Origin: a virus
Strand: one strand, 5' to 3'
IMG/VR virus record: IMGVR_UViG_3300034061_000870
Location: 1-30,109 of that record
DNA length: 30,109 nt
Positions 5,707-11,154 of the stretch are shown in pieces; the stretch's first letter is position 1; each line of letters starts with the position of its first letter. The notes under the pieces were generated by a model. That model was not told where the DNA came from and ran no database searches. It saw only the letters and a program-made list of their open reading frames with translations. A program made the position numbers and the translations under genes.

Positions 5707-6479
5707 TATTCGAGTTCCTTTGTTTCGTTTTCTAGGTTCTTAAGCCAGTCCATTGTCTTAGTGAACTTGCTTTGCTTGGTGTTGCGCTGTGCTGCAAGTC
5801 GTAACTGGTCGTATTGCTTACGCAGTTTGCCGGGACTCATAATGTTGCCACGCCAGAAGTCATCTGCCTGACACCACTCAATCGCTTTGGTGATCTGTTC
5901 CCATGAGCGTTGATCTATTCGGTGCAGTCGTTCCATGTCACTTAGCCATTTGTCATTGACAGTTGGTCTGCGTGAACCATTGGCTTCGATCAAGTCAGCT
6001 AGCAAATTGCAAGCCTGAATAACCTCGTTGTCGTAGACACGAGTATTTAAGGATGGTTCTAAGGATGGTTCATGGATGGTTAGGGTGAACCCTGCTTCAC
6101 CCCGTTGCGTAGTGGGCTTCACCCCGTCAGTGCGCTGTGCTTCACCCCGTTCTGCATCCCGCTTCACCCGGTGCTTAGTTGAGCCGTCACATTGTTTAGG
6201 GCAACGCACAAGAATTTCGTAACGGTTAGGTCTGCGATCACTACGAGTTTCAGCATTGCCACCTTTATTAACGTGGCACACAATTTCACCCATGTTGATT
6301 AGTTTTTGAATGCACGTTTGAACTGAACGCTCACTAATGTTGGCGTATTTTGCAAGCGTTGTTATTGACGGCCACGCTCCACCATCGCCTTCATGGTTTG
6401 CGATACCAAGTAGAACTAATTTGTCCGAGCCACTAGCTCGTGAATGATGCAGACATGCTGCAATGGATTCGATACTCAA
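5706..6479 (-). CDS. Winged-helix replication initiator
   Basis: A 257-residue protein with a replication-initiator layout. Residues 15-95 form a winged helix: SDKLVLLGIANHEGDGGAW, PSITTLAKYANISERSVQTC (recognition helix) and a wing, as in phage and plasmid initiators of the DnaD/RepA/O type. A low-complexity linker follows (about 100-150), encoded by the iteron-like repeats, then a helical C-terminal domain probably contacting the helicase loader. The start is unusual: an in-frame TGA at 6488-6486 lies just upstream, so translation must begin at TTG 6479 or later, and no ribosome site precedes it; coupling from a 9-codon leader is likely. Confidence 0.8.
   Translation of the reverse strand: MSIESIAACLHHSRASGSDKLVLLGIANHEGDGGAWPSITTLAKYANISERSVQTCIQKLINMGEIVCHVNKGGNAETRSDRRPNRYEILVRCPKQCDGSTKHRVKRDAERGEAQRTDGVKPTTQRGEAGFTLTIHEPSLEPSLNTRVYDNEVIQACNLLADLIEANGSRRPTVNDKWLSDMERLHRIDQRSWEQITKAIEWCQADDFWRGNIMSPGKLRKQYDQLRLAAQRNTKQSKFTKTMDWLKNLENETKELE
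6049..6172. repeat. Iteron-like repeat cluster, candidate replication origin
   Basis: Inside the initiator gene, gcttcaccccgt occurs exactly at 6094-6105, 6116-6127 and 6139-6150, with a one-mismatch copy at 6161-6172; starts are 22, 23 and 22 bp apart, about two helical turns. A second family, ggatggtt, occurs at 6051-6058, 6063-6070 and 6074-6081. A perfect dyad, gggtgaa/ttcaccc, lies at 6083-6089 and 6096-6102. The copies fall in different reading frames (RGEA versus GVKP), so the DNA rather than the protein is conserved. Lambdoid phages place their iterons in the O gene in the same way. Confidence 0.7.
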
Positions 6480-6505
6480 GGGGTATCAAAGATAGACTTG
6501 TGCAT
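6476..6505 (-). CDS. Leader peptide upstream of the initiator
   Basis: A 9-residue frame, MHKSIFDTP, preceded by the strong ribosome site GGAGGTG. Its TGA stop (6478-6476) overlaps the TTG start of the initiator (6479-6477) in a different frame. The initiator has no ribosome site of its own, so reinitiation after this leader probably sets its rate. GGAGGTG also lies in a small stem (cacct/aggtg, 6511-6515 and 6521-6525) that could hide it. Confidence 0.45.
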   Translation of the reverse strand: MHKSIFDTP

Positions 6506-6529
6506 TAAGCACCTCCAACTAGGTGTTTG

Positions 6530-6565
6530 AATAGGCTCACGTTGTCGAAATGGCGTGAGCCTATT
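6530..6565. promoter_or_regulatory. 12-bp stem-loop upstream of the initiator
   Basis: A perfect dyad, aataggctcacg at 6530-6541 and cgtgagcctatt at 6554-6565, with a 12-base loop, in the gap between a hypothetical gene and the leader peptide. No T-run follows on either strand. It could be an actinobacterial I-shaped terminator, which lacks the U-trail, or an operator controlling the initiator. Confidence 0.5.
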
Positions 6566-6577
6566 CCTATTCTACTA

Positions 6578-6883
6578 CTAAAGGTTTTCTTGGAACTCGA
6601 CTTTAGACCATTTGAGGCGCAAGGCTTCTGCTACTGCTTGACGTTCTATCTCTGGCAGGTTGGCGATCTCGTCAAGGCTAACTTCTACCATTTCAGAACC
6701 GCACAGGAACTCTAGAACTGCAACTATTACAAGCTGGTGTTCGTCAAACTCTGGCTCATCTATGTTGTCAATAACTTCCCAAACCTTAGCCCAATCAACC
6801 GGGGTAACTGCATCGTGATTTGCAAATAGTTTGTGGTCTGCCATCCAAGTTGTTTGAACTAACTGTTCGCTTGGTGTTCTCAT
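6578..6883 (-). CDS. Hypothetical acidic protein, 101 residues
   Basis: I do not recognise this protein. It is soluble and acidic, with a hydrophobic patch (EHQLVIVAVLEFLCGSEMVEV) and a helical C-terminus (EIERQAVAEALRLKW). It overlaps the ribbon-helix-helix gene by ATGA, so the two are probably made together; an antitoxin-like or co-regulator relation is possible but unsupported beyond that. Confidence 0.7.
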   Translation of the reverse strand: MRTPSEQLVQTTWMADHKLFANHDAVTPVDWAKVWEVIDNIDEPEFDEHQLVIVAVLEFLCGSEMVEVSLDEIANLPEIERQAVAEALRLKWSKVEFQENL

Positions 6884-7038
6884 TGCTTTGCTCCTGTCAT
6901 TAGTTCTATTGCTGATCTGATCACTTGACTTACATTGGCGTTATGTTGATGCGCCCATTGTCTAACTGCAAGCATCTGCTCATTGTTAAGCCGCAATGCA
7001 ATTAGATTCTCTTTCGTTTCTTTCTGTTCGTCAGCCAT
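6880..7038 (-). CDS. Ribbon-helix-helix DNA-binding protein, 52 residues
   Basis: A short frame with the MetJ/Arc/CopG pattern: a basic start, the strand NLIALRLNNE, helix A QMLAVRQWAHQHN, the turn ANVSQ and helix B VIRSAIELM. Such proteins bind short operators as dimers, usually as repressors. It overlaps the methyltransferase C-part gene at its start (by 8 bases) and the downstream gene by ATGA. It is the only small classical repressor-type protein seen besides the HTH protein at 9944 and the WhiBs, so it is a candidate for the 19-bp element near 8371 and 18845; that link is inference. Confidence 0.7.
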   Translation of the reverse strand: MADEQKETKENLIALRLNNEQMLAVRQWAHQHNANVSQVIRSAIELMTGAKQ

Positions 7039-7576
7039 TGCTAACCCTTCCTAGTTGTTGTCCTATTGACTCAATTACGTTTACTGTTACTGCGTTGCCC
7101 ATTTGCCGGTAACGCTGCGAGTCTGATTGTGTATCAGTCCATCCATCAGGGAAGCCCTGTAAGCGTTCACATTCCATAGGAGTCAAACGGCGTACTTGCA
7201 ATGGTTCAGCTATAAAAGTTTGTGCGTGATGTGACTGCACACTTGGTTGTAATGCTTGCAATGCTCTCGCCTGTTCTATTTCTGTTGCGCTGAAATTGTT
7301 TGCTGTCGCATCTTCACGAATTGAGTAAGCGATAGCAGGCACATTGCCGCCACCAGTTCCCCAACGCTGAATAACTGTCTGCATAGTTTCTTGATCTGTC
7401 ACGCGCACGTCACCTACTCTTGTTCCGTCAATAATTAACACCGTTGCTCTACTCTCTCCACCATTATCAAAAGCATTTAGGGTAGTAGTTACCCCCCCCC
7501 GCTTCCATGTTTCGTCATCGTGTTCGTTTTGCGCTCTACGAGCTTTAACAAACCACAATTTTGTTATCCCCGACAT
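7031..7576 (-). CDS. Cytosine-C5 DNA methyltransferase, C-terminal part
   Basis: A 181-residue frame with the second half of a C5 methyltransferase: the target-recognition region (KARRAQNEHDDETW, TLNAFDNGGESRATV), motif IX (VRRLTPMECERLQGFPDGWT) and motif X (RYRQMGNAVTVNVIESIG). It has its own ATG and a weak AAAGGG upstream, so it could be made separately, as the beta subunit is in M.AquI. It contains a run of nine G (7492-7500 on the plus strand as C). It is in the same frame as the N-part, but two stops lie between them. Split subunit, phase-variable or broken gene are all possible. Confidence 0.8.
   Translation of the reverse strand: MSGITKLWFVKARRAQNEHDDETWKRGGVTTTLNAFDNGGESRATVLIIDGTRVGDVRVTDQETMQTVIQRWGTGGGNVPAIAYSIREDATANNFSATEIEQARALQALQPSVQSHHAQTFIAEPLQVRRLTPMECERLQGFPDGWTDTQSDSQRYRQMGNAVTVNVIESIGQQLGRVSNG
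7492..7500. repeat. Poly-C/G tract of 9 in the methyltransferase
   Basis: Nine consecutive C on the plus strand (G on the coding strand), in the target-recognition region, encoding RGGV. The reading frame is intact across it as given. Such tracts slip readily in replication and in sequencing. Confidence 0.8.
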
Positions 7577-7660
7577 ACTGATTGCTTATCCCTTTTGAGT
7601 CACTAGCGCATAAAGTCCCAACAATTTCTGAACCTAAGACTGGACTAGCAGTGAGTCGCT
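7545..7660 (-). pseudogene. Out-of-frame methyltransferase segment between the two parts
   Basis: Between the poly-G tract and 7545 a third frame reads VLGSEIVGTLCASDSK and GISNQYVGDNKIVV before a TAA at 7547-7545. This resembles the segment after motif VIII of many phage C5 methyltransferases (GTLxARDYKGVGNQYV type). It therefore belongs between the N- and C-parts: one shift at the G10 tract enters this frame, and a compensating shift near 7545-7560 (for example in the AAAA run) would leave it. The gene thus appears whole apart from two indels. Confidence 0.6.
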
Positions 7661-8362
7661 CCCCCCCCCCAATGCTCCGCCAGAAACGGTTAAAGTTGCA
7701 ACTCTTCCTTCTTTGTATCCTGCAAAGCTAGATTCGCCGTAGATTCCAACGCTTGCTGAAGCGGTTCTGGAAGTGTCTTGCCCCTCTTGTTGGCTCGCCT
7801 GAGTATTCCTTGTGCTGCTTTCGCACTTAGAAAGTATTTCTCTAAAGGGTTTTGTTCCAACACTTGCGATAACAAAGACTCTTCTACGGCGTTGGGGGAC
7901 TCCGAAGAATTGCGAATCAAGCAAACGCCATTCGATGTTGCTATACCCTGAGTCGGCCAATGCAGAGAGGACTGCTCCGAAGTCGCGACCTTGATTGCTT
8001 GAAAGAAGTCCCGGCACATTTTCCAAGAGGATAGTTTCTGCTTTGGTATGCGTTGCGAAACGCAAAGCGTCATAGAAAAGTCCACTTCGTTTGCCAGATA
8101 AGCCAGCCCGCTTTCCTGCAACAGAGAGGTCTTGGCAGGGGAATCCGCCACAAACAAGGTCAATGTTTCCTGTGAGTCCAATTTCATCAGCCCAATCTAT
8201 TGCTGTTGTTACGTCATCGTGCTTTGGCACGTTAGGGAACTGCAACTTAAGCACAGATCTAGCGTGTTTATCTATTTCAACTTGACCAACGCAAGTGTGA
8301 CCTGAGCGTTCAAGCCCTAAGTCGAATCCACCTACGCCAGCGAACAAGGATACAAACTTCAT
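7634..8362 (-). CDS. Cytosine-C5 DNA methyltransferase, N-terminal part
   Basis: A 242-residue frame with the catalytic half of a Dcm-like enzyme that transfers methyl from S-adenosylmethionine to cytosine C5. Motif I is FAGVGGFDLGL (7-17), motif IV GGFPCQDLS with the nucleophile Cys76, motif VI LLENVPG (114-116 ENV), motif VIII VPQRRRRVFVIA. After motif VIII the frame runs into the G10 tract and stops 8 residues later, so motifs IX and X are missing here and lie at 7031-7576. It would protect phage DNA from host restriction or mark it. The ATG has no ribosome site and lies just after a promoter-like element, suggesting leaderless translation. Confidence 0.88.
   Translation of the reverse strand: MKFVSLFAGVGGFDLGLERSGHTCVGQVEIDKHARSVLKLQFPNVPKHDDVTTAIDWADEIGLTGNIDLVCGGFPCQDLSVAGKRAGLSGKRSGLFYDALRFATHTKAETILLENVPGLLSSNQGRDFGAVLSALADSGYSNIEWRLLDSQFFGVPQRRRRVFVIASVGTKPFREILSKCESSTRNTQASQQEGQDTSRTASASVGIYGESSFAGYKEGRVATLTVSGGALGGGSDSLLVQS
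7661..7670. repeat. Poly-C/G tract of 10 at the methyltransferase frameshift
   Basis: Ten consecutive C on the plus strand. With ten G the catalytic frame ends at once in LLVQS; with eight or eleven it continues into the conserved-looking segment at 7545-7660. The tract is thus at the point where the frame is lost. Confidence 0.85.
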
Positions 8363-8370
8363 AAGCTGAG

Positions 8371-8389
8371 GTTATACATAATGTCTAAC
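8371..8389 (-). promoter_or_regulatory. Promoter/operator before the methyltransferase
   Basis: The minus strand reads GTTAGACATTATGTATAAC, an imperfect palindrome whose 9-base arms agree at 8 positions. TATAAC could be a -10 box, with TTGGCG 16 bases upstream as -35; transcription would then start almost at the methyltransferase ATG. The same element, 16 of 19 bases, precedes the primase-like gene at 18845-18863. Confidence 0.5.
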
Positions 8390-8415
8390 AAACGCCAACA
8401 GGCGCGCCGACAAAT

Positions 8416-8455
8416 GTAAATGCCACCCGACAAAGCATAAGCAGGTGGCATTTAC
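8416..8455. terminator. 12-bp stem-loop, possible terminator
   Basis: Perfect dyad gtaaatgccacc at 8416-8427 and ggtggcatttac at 8444-8455 with a 16-base loop, in the 107-base gap between a hypothetical gene and the methyltransferase. It follows the stop of the gene at 8470 by 14 bases. There is no strong T-run, so if a terminator it is of the I-shaped actinobacterial type. It would separate the upstream operon from the methyltransferase promoter. Confidence 0.5.
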
Positions 8456-8469
8456 GGTTTAGGGATTAC

Positions 8470-8691
8470 CTAAAGCTGCGCAAGTTTCCCTAACCTAGCA
8501 CGAAGATGTGCCAAATACACAATCGCATCATCTAGTTCTTCAAGCGTTTCTAGCACGATCTGCTCGCCTGATTTCGTTTCAATACTTTGTTCTGTGCCGC
8601 GTGAGTATTGCTCGTCACCTGTACCCATGATGCGTGATCGTAAAGACTCAACGCACCGCGTAACTTGTTCAGCTAGTTCTTCACTTGTCAT
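8470..8691 (-). CDS. Hypothetical helical protein, 73 residues
   Basis: A small charged helical protein (TSEELAEQVTRCVESLRSRI, then LETLEELDDAIVYLAHLRARLG). The closing helix is reminiscent of small actinophage proteins loosely compared with MazG-type helices, but the EExxE/ExxD metal set is not clear, so I leave it unnamed. It overlaps the small cysteine protein upstream and is followed by a stem-loop. Confidence 0.7.
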   Translation of the reverse strand: MTSEELAEQVTRCVESLRSRIMGTGDEQYSRGTEQSIETKSGEQIVLETLEELDDAIVYLAHLRARLGKLAQL

Positions 8692-8788
8692 GGACTAACC
8701 GCACTTCACTACACAAGCGACAAGTTTCATAATCGCCTTCTGTTGATTTAACGTAGAGCCAATCGTGGCTACAAGATTTTGGCATCAT
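8681..8788 (-). CDS. Small zinc-knuckle-like protein, 35 residues
   Basis: A short frame beginning MMPKSCSHDWLYVKSTEGDY with TCRLCSEVR later: a C-x-H and CxxC set able to bind one metal ion. AGGTGG lies directly upstream of the paired ATGs. It overlaps the metallophosphoesterase end and the next gene start, filling an otherwise empty gap. Tiny proteins of this kind are frequent in actinophages; function unknown. Confidence 0.55.
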   Translation of the reverse strand: MMPKSCSHDWLYVKSTEGDYETCRLCSEVRLVHDK

Positions 8789-9953
8789 CCCACCTACCTT
8801 GTCCGACTGTTAGCGTAAGCATTCCTGCTGGTGCTGCTTGACCTGATGAGTTCTCAAACCAAGTTGAGCCACCGTCAAGTGCTGGTGCTTGAATCCAAGT
8901 CTTGCGCCCTGACTGCTCAATTCGCAAGTGGTGATAATGGCCTGTAAGAAGCAACGTAGCTTCACCAATGTCTTGTTGTCCGTGTGCCATGTTCTTCCAC
9001 CACTCAACTGCCTTACCCCGGCATTGGTGACCATGAGCTAGTCCAACAACTGTGCCAGCCATATCCAGAGTCACCGTCAAGGTGTCGTATTTAGGGAACA
9101 CAAAACTAACGTGCTTGTAGTCGGGATGATCTGCCAGCGCATCAGCTACGGCTGAAGCTGCATCTAGAGCAAACGAATCGGTGTATGTCGTAGCCATTGA
9201 GTTTCCAACGCGCACCGCTTCATCGTGATTACCGGGAACGCAAGGCACAATCACGCGATCAGCTAGTGGCGCGAAGGTCTTGACCATGTGCAACAGCAAC
9301 CTGCGATAGACACGAATCTGCGCAGTTAGGTCTAGATCAGTTCGCCAGATGTGCTTGCCGCCTTGCGAGTTCATGCCTTCAATGCAGTCACCTAGCTGCG
9401 GTAGGTAGATCGTTCCAATGTCCCGCCCTGCCTTGCGCAGTTCTTTGAGTCTGGCAACGGCTAAGTCTGTCTTGTGTAATACGTTTTTAATAATGCCTTC
9501 AGAACCCTCACCGTCAATCTTTCCTACTTGGGTGTCACTAAGTACCACAACATAGGCAATCGAGCCTGTGCGTGGCTCTGTGGGCTTCCTAGAGGTACTG
9601 CTGGGCTTCCACTTCGCAACTATTGCAAGTAGATCGTCAACTGGAACGTAATGTGTACCACCATGTGGAACGAACGTGGCTCTAAATGACTCAAGCCATT
9701 CGCCATCCCAACGCTGCCACTTGCTACGGCGTAAACCTGTGATGCGCCACTTAGCAGGGTCAAGCTCGAACTCAGCTAGTAGTTCAGCGTGATCAGGCTC
9801 ATCACCTGCTGGTCTTGGGACTGAGCGCAGAACGCCACCGCTTGAGTCGTACTCAATGCCGGGTTCAAAGCCTGCTGGAATAGATTTAGCAACGCGCTTG
9901 CGCTGTTCGTCATCACCTAACTTTGATAGATCATCTGTAAGGCTCATGGGCAT
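8769..9953 (-). CDS. Calcineurin-like metallophosphoesterase
   Basis: A 394-residue protein with a two-metal phosphoesterase core in the C-terminal two thirds. In order: VVVLSDTQVGK (DxQ in place of the usual DxH), YLPQLGDCIEG (GD), VPCVPGNHDE (GNHD/E), GLAHGHQCRG and LLTGHYHHLRI (GHxHH). These define the calcineurin-like/Mre11-SbcD group, and phages use such enzymes on DNA ends or nucleotides. The N-terminal 100 residues (WRITGLRRSKWQRWDGEW) look like an extra substrate-binding region seen in actinophage versions. The first ATG has AAGGA five bases upstream; a second ATG at 9947 overlaps the upstream stop. The substrate is not predictable. Confidence 0.88.
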   Translation of the reverse strand: MPMSLTDDLSKLGDDEQRKRVAKSIPAGFEPGIEYDSSGGVLRSVPRPAGDEPDHAELLAEFELDPAKWRITGLRRSKWQRWDGEWLESFRATFVPHGGTHYVPVDDLLAIVAKWKPSSTSRKPTEPRTGSIAYVVVLSDTQVGKIDGEGSEGIIKNVLHKTDLAVARLKELRKAGRDIGTIYLPQLGDCIEGMNSQGGKHIWRTDLDLTAQIRVYRRLLLHMVKTFAPLADRVIVPCVPGNHDEAVRVGNSMATTYTDSFALDAASAVADALADHPDYKHVSFVFPKYDTLTVTLDMAGTVVGLAHGHQCRGKAVEWWKNMAHGQQDIGEATLLLTGHYHHLRIEQSGRKTWIQAPALDGGSTWFENSSGQAAPAGMLTLTVGQGRWDDAKIL

Positions 9954-10186
9954 TTACATCCTTCCGCATTTGTGTTGCGGTTGCGGTGTCTGTTTATTGT
10001 TTGTCGGCTTATCTTGTAGCCGTTCTTGTTTAGAATCATTGCTAGATTCGTTGGACTTGAATCAGGGTCATCTAGTGCTTTGTTTAGTGCTTTGGCTTCT
10101 GGTGCATTAAGGGTCTTGATTATTTCAGCAATGCTGCAATTAACTTTCTTATGTCTTACGTTTTCTAGATCGTCAAGTAAGGCCAT
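9944..10186 (-). CDS. Small helix-turn-helix protein
   Basis: An 80-residue protein, started at the ATG at 10186, which is preceded by AAAGGTGG at good spacing; a GTG at 10195 is the alternative. It begins MALLDDLENV and has a C-terminal HTH-like stretch, NLAMILNKNGYKISRQTINRHR, with basic and cysteine residues at the end. Proteins of this form occur widely in actinophages and may be DNA-binding regulators or terminase-small-subunit-like. Far from any terminase here, a regulatory role is more likely. Confidence 0.65.
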   Translation of the reverse strand: MALLDDLENVRHKKVNCSIAEIIKTLNAPEAKALNKALDDPDSSPTNLAMILNKNGYKISRQTINRHRNRNTNAEGCKCP

Positions 10187-10201
10187 TGTGACCACCTTTC
10201 G

Positions 10202-10217
10202 TCTAGATAAGTCTAGA
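10202..10217. promoter_or_regulatory. Paired TCTAGA dyads before the HTH gene
   Basis: TCTAGA occurs at 10202-10207 and 10212-10217, ten bp apart centre to centre, so two palindromic sites face the same side of the helix just upstream of the small HTH gene. This could be an autoregulatory operator. It is short and could be chance. Confidence 0.25.
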
Positions 10218-10228
10218 GCGCAAGTACG

Positions 10229-10507
10229 TCAGTTTGTTGCTTTCTTGGTGCGTGTCGGTTTAGTAACCATTTCTTCTATGGCATTTAAGCGATAGTCAAG
10301 GTCACCAATGCGCGACTCAATACGGTTTACTGTGTTTGCTATATCTGGGAGCGCACGACCACCATTACTATCTGGGTGAATTGGATAAGTAGCCGTATCT
10401 ATGTAAGCCTTAATAGGTTTAACAATGCCCCACTTGATACTCATACCAAATAGGACAGCGATAGCAGTTAAGGCTGCTGCGTATTGACCTAGTTCTATAA
10501 GTCCCAT
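10229..10507 (-). CDS. Membrane protein with coiled tail, DUF2746-like
   Basis: A 92-residue protein with one N-terminal membrane segment (about 10-30, AAALTAIAVLFGMSIKWGIV) and a soluble tail containing SNGGRALPDIANTVNRIESR followed by a coiled-coil-like IGDLDYRLNAIEEMV. This layout matches the small phage membrane proteins annotated DUF2746, found next to lysins in mycobacteriophages and thought to assist lysis. It lies 6 bases downstream of the M23 peptidase. Confidence 0.65.
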   Translation of the reverse strand: MGLIELGQYAAALTAIAVLFGMSIKWGIVKPIKAYIDTATYPIHPDSNGGRALPDIANTVNRIESRIGDLDYRLNAIEEMVTKPTRTKKATN

Positions 10508-10513
10508 GACAAC

Positions 10514-10969
10514 TTACTTTTTCTTTTTGACAACAGGTGCAACAACTTTAGCTGTGACCTTTTTTGTAACTGATACTTTCTTTGCGCCAATTAGAGCTGC
10601 TGGGTCAAGGTCTGTGCCTGAACTCCAATGAGCCTTCGAGCGAAGCTCTGCGTGAAGATGTGGGCCTGTGCTGTTGCCAGTGTTACCAGACTTAGCAATG
10701 ACTTGACCTTCTTTAACTTTGTCACCGGGCTTAACAAGGGTGCTAGAAAGATGCGCATAGATGAACCAACCGCCGTCTAATTTTTGAACTAACTGTGTGC
10801 CGTAGGACTTGCCCCATGTAGCAGGGTCAATAACGCCGTCAGCTACTGCAAGAACATCAGTGCCAACTGGAACTGCGTAATCTACTCCTGTGTGGTAACC
10901 CTTAGACCACCACTTCCCAAGCTTCTTATATGGTGTGCTTGGTGTCTTGCCTGCGATTGGTGAACCCAT
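10514..10969 (-). CDS. M23-family peptidase (endolysin)
   Basis: A 151-residue LytM/M23-type zinc metallopeptidase that would cleave peptide cross-links of host peptidoglycan. The zinc ligands are in HTGVDYAVP (HxxxD) and TGPHLHAEL (HxH), with the typical GTDVLAVADG and GNTGNSTGPHLH blocks between. No signal peptide, so it needs a holin to cross the membrane. The C-terminal 25 residues are lysine/valine-rich (VTKKVTAKVVAPVVKKKK), probably a wall- or membrane-binding tail in place of a cell-wall-binding domain. The enzyme is small for an endolysin, and no second catalytic domain or lipase is seen nearby. Confidence 0.88.
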   Translation of the reverse strand: MGSPIAGKTPSTPYKKLGKWWSKGYHTGVDYAVPVGTDVLAVADGVIDPATWGKSYGTQLVQKLDGGWFIYAHLSSTLVKPGDKVKEGQVIAKSGNTGNSTGPHLHAELRSKAHWSSGTDLDPAALIGAKKVSVTKKVTAKVVAPVVKKKK

Positions 10970-10971
10970 TG

Positions 10972-11154
10972 TTAATCCTTATCGTCATCTTGTCGTAAGG
11001 GTAATGTTACCAGCCAGACGAATGCACCGATAACAATGATGTACCCCGTAACTGTACGAGCTGAACCAGTCAATGTTGCATAGGCAATAAGTAAACCTAC
11101 GAACGTATAAGTTTCACCAGTAATCTCACGCAGGTATCTCTTTAACCACTTCAT
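10972..11154 (-). CDS. Small two-helix membrane protein, holin candidate
   Basis: A 60-residue protein with a basic start (MKWLKRYLREITG), two hydrophobic segments (about 16-31 and 36-53) and a charged end (RQDDDKD). That is the size and topology of a class II holin. It lies directly upstream of the endolysin gene (2-base gap) and overlaps the proline-rich gene by ATGA, supporting a lysis function. Confidence 0.6.
   Translation of the reverse strand: MKWLKRYLREITGETYTFVGLLIAYATLTGSARTVTGYIIVIGAFVWLVTLPLRQDDDKD

Noticed and set aside
6094-6172. A CRISPR array, suggested by regular spacing of short repeats.
   Set aside because: The repeats are 12 bp with 10-11 bp between them and lie inside a coding gene; both sizes are too small for CRISPR.
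7690-8187. A 165-residue frame on the minus strand inside the methyltransferase.
   Set aside because: It is a second frame of the catalytic part, which has all expected motifs; the alternative product has none and is leucine/serine-rich in the manner of shadows.
9855-9875. A tRNA T-loop-like word (gggttcaaag) suggesting a tRNA.
   Set aside because: It lies inside the metallophosphoesterase gene and no acceptor or anticodon arms can be drawn around it.
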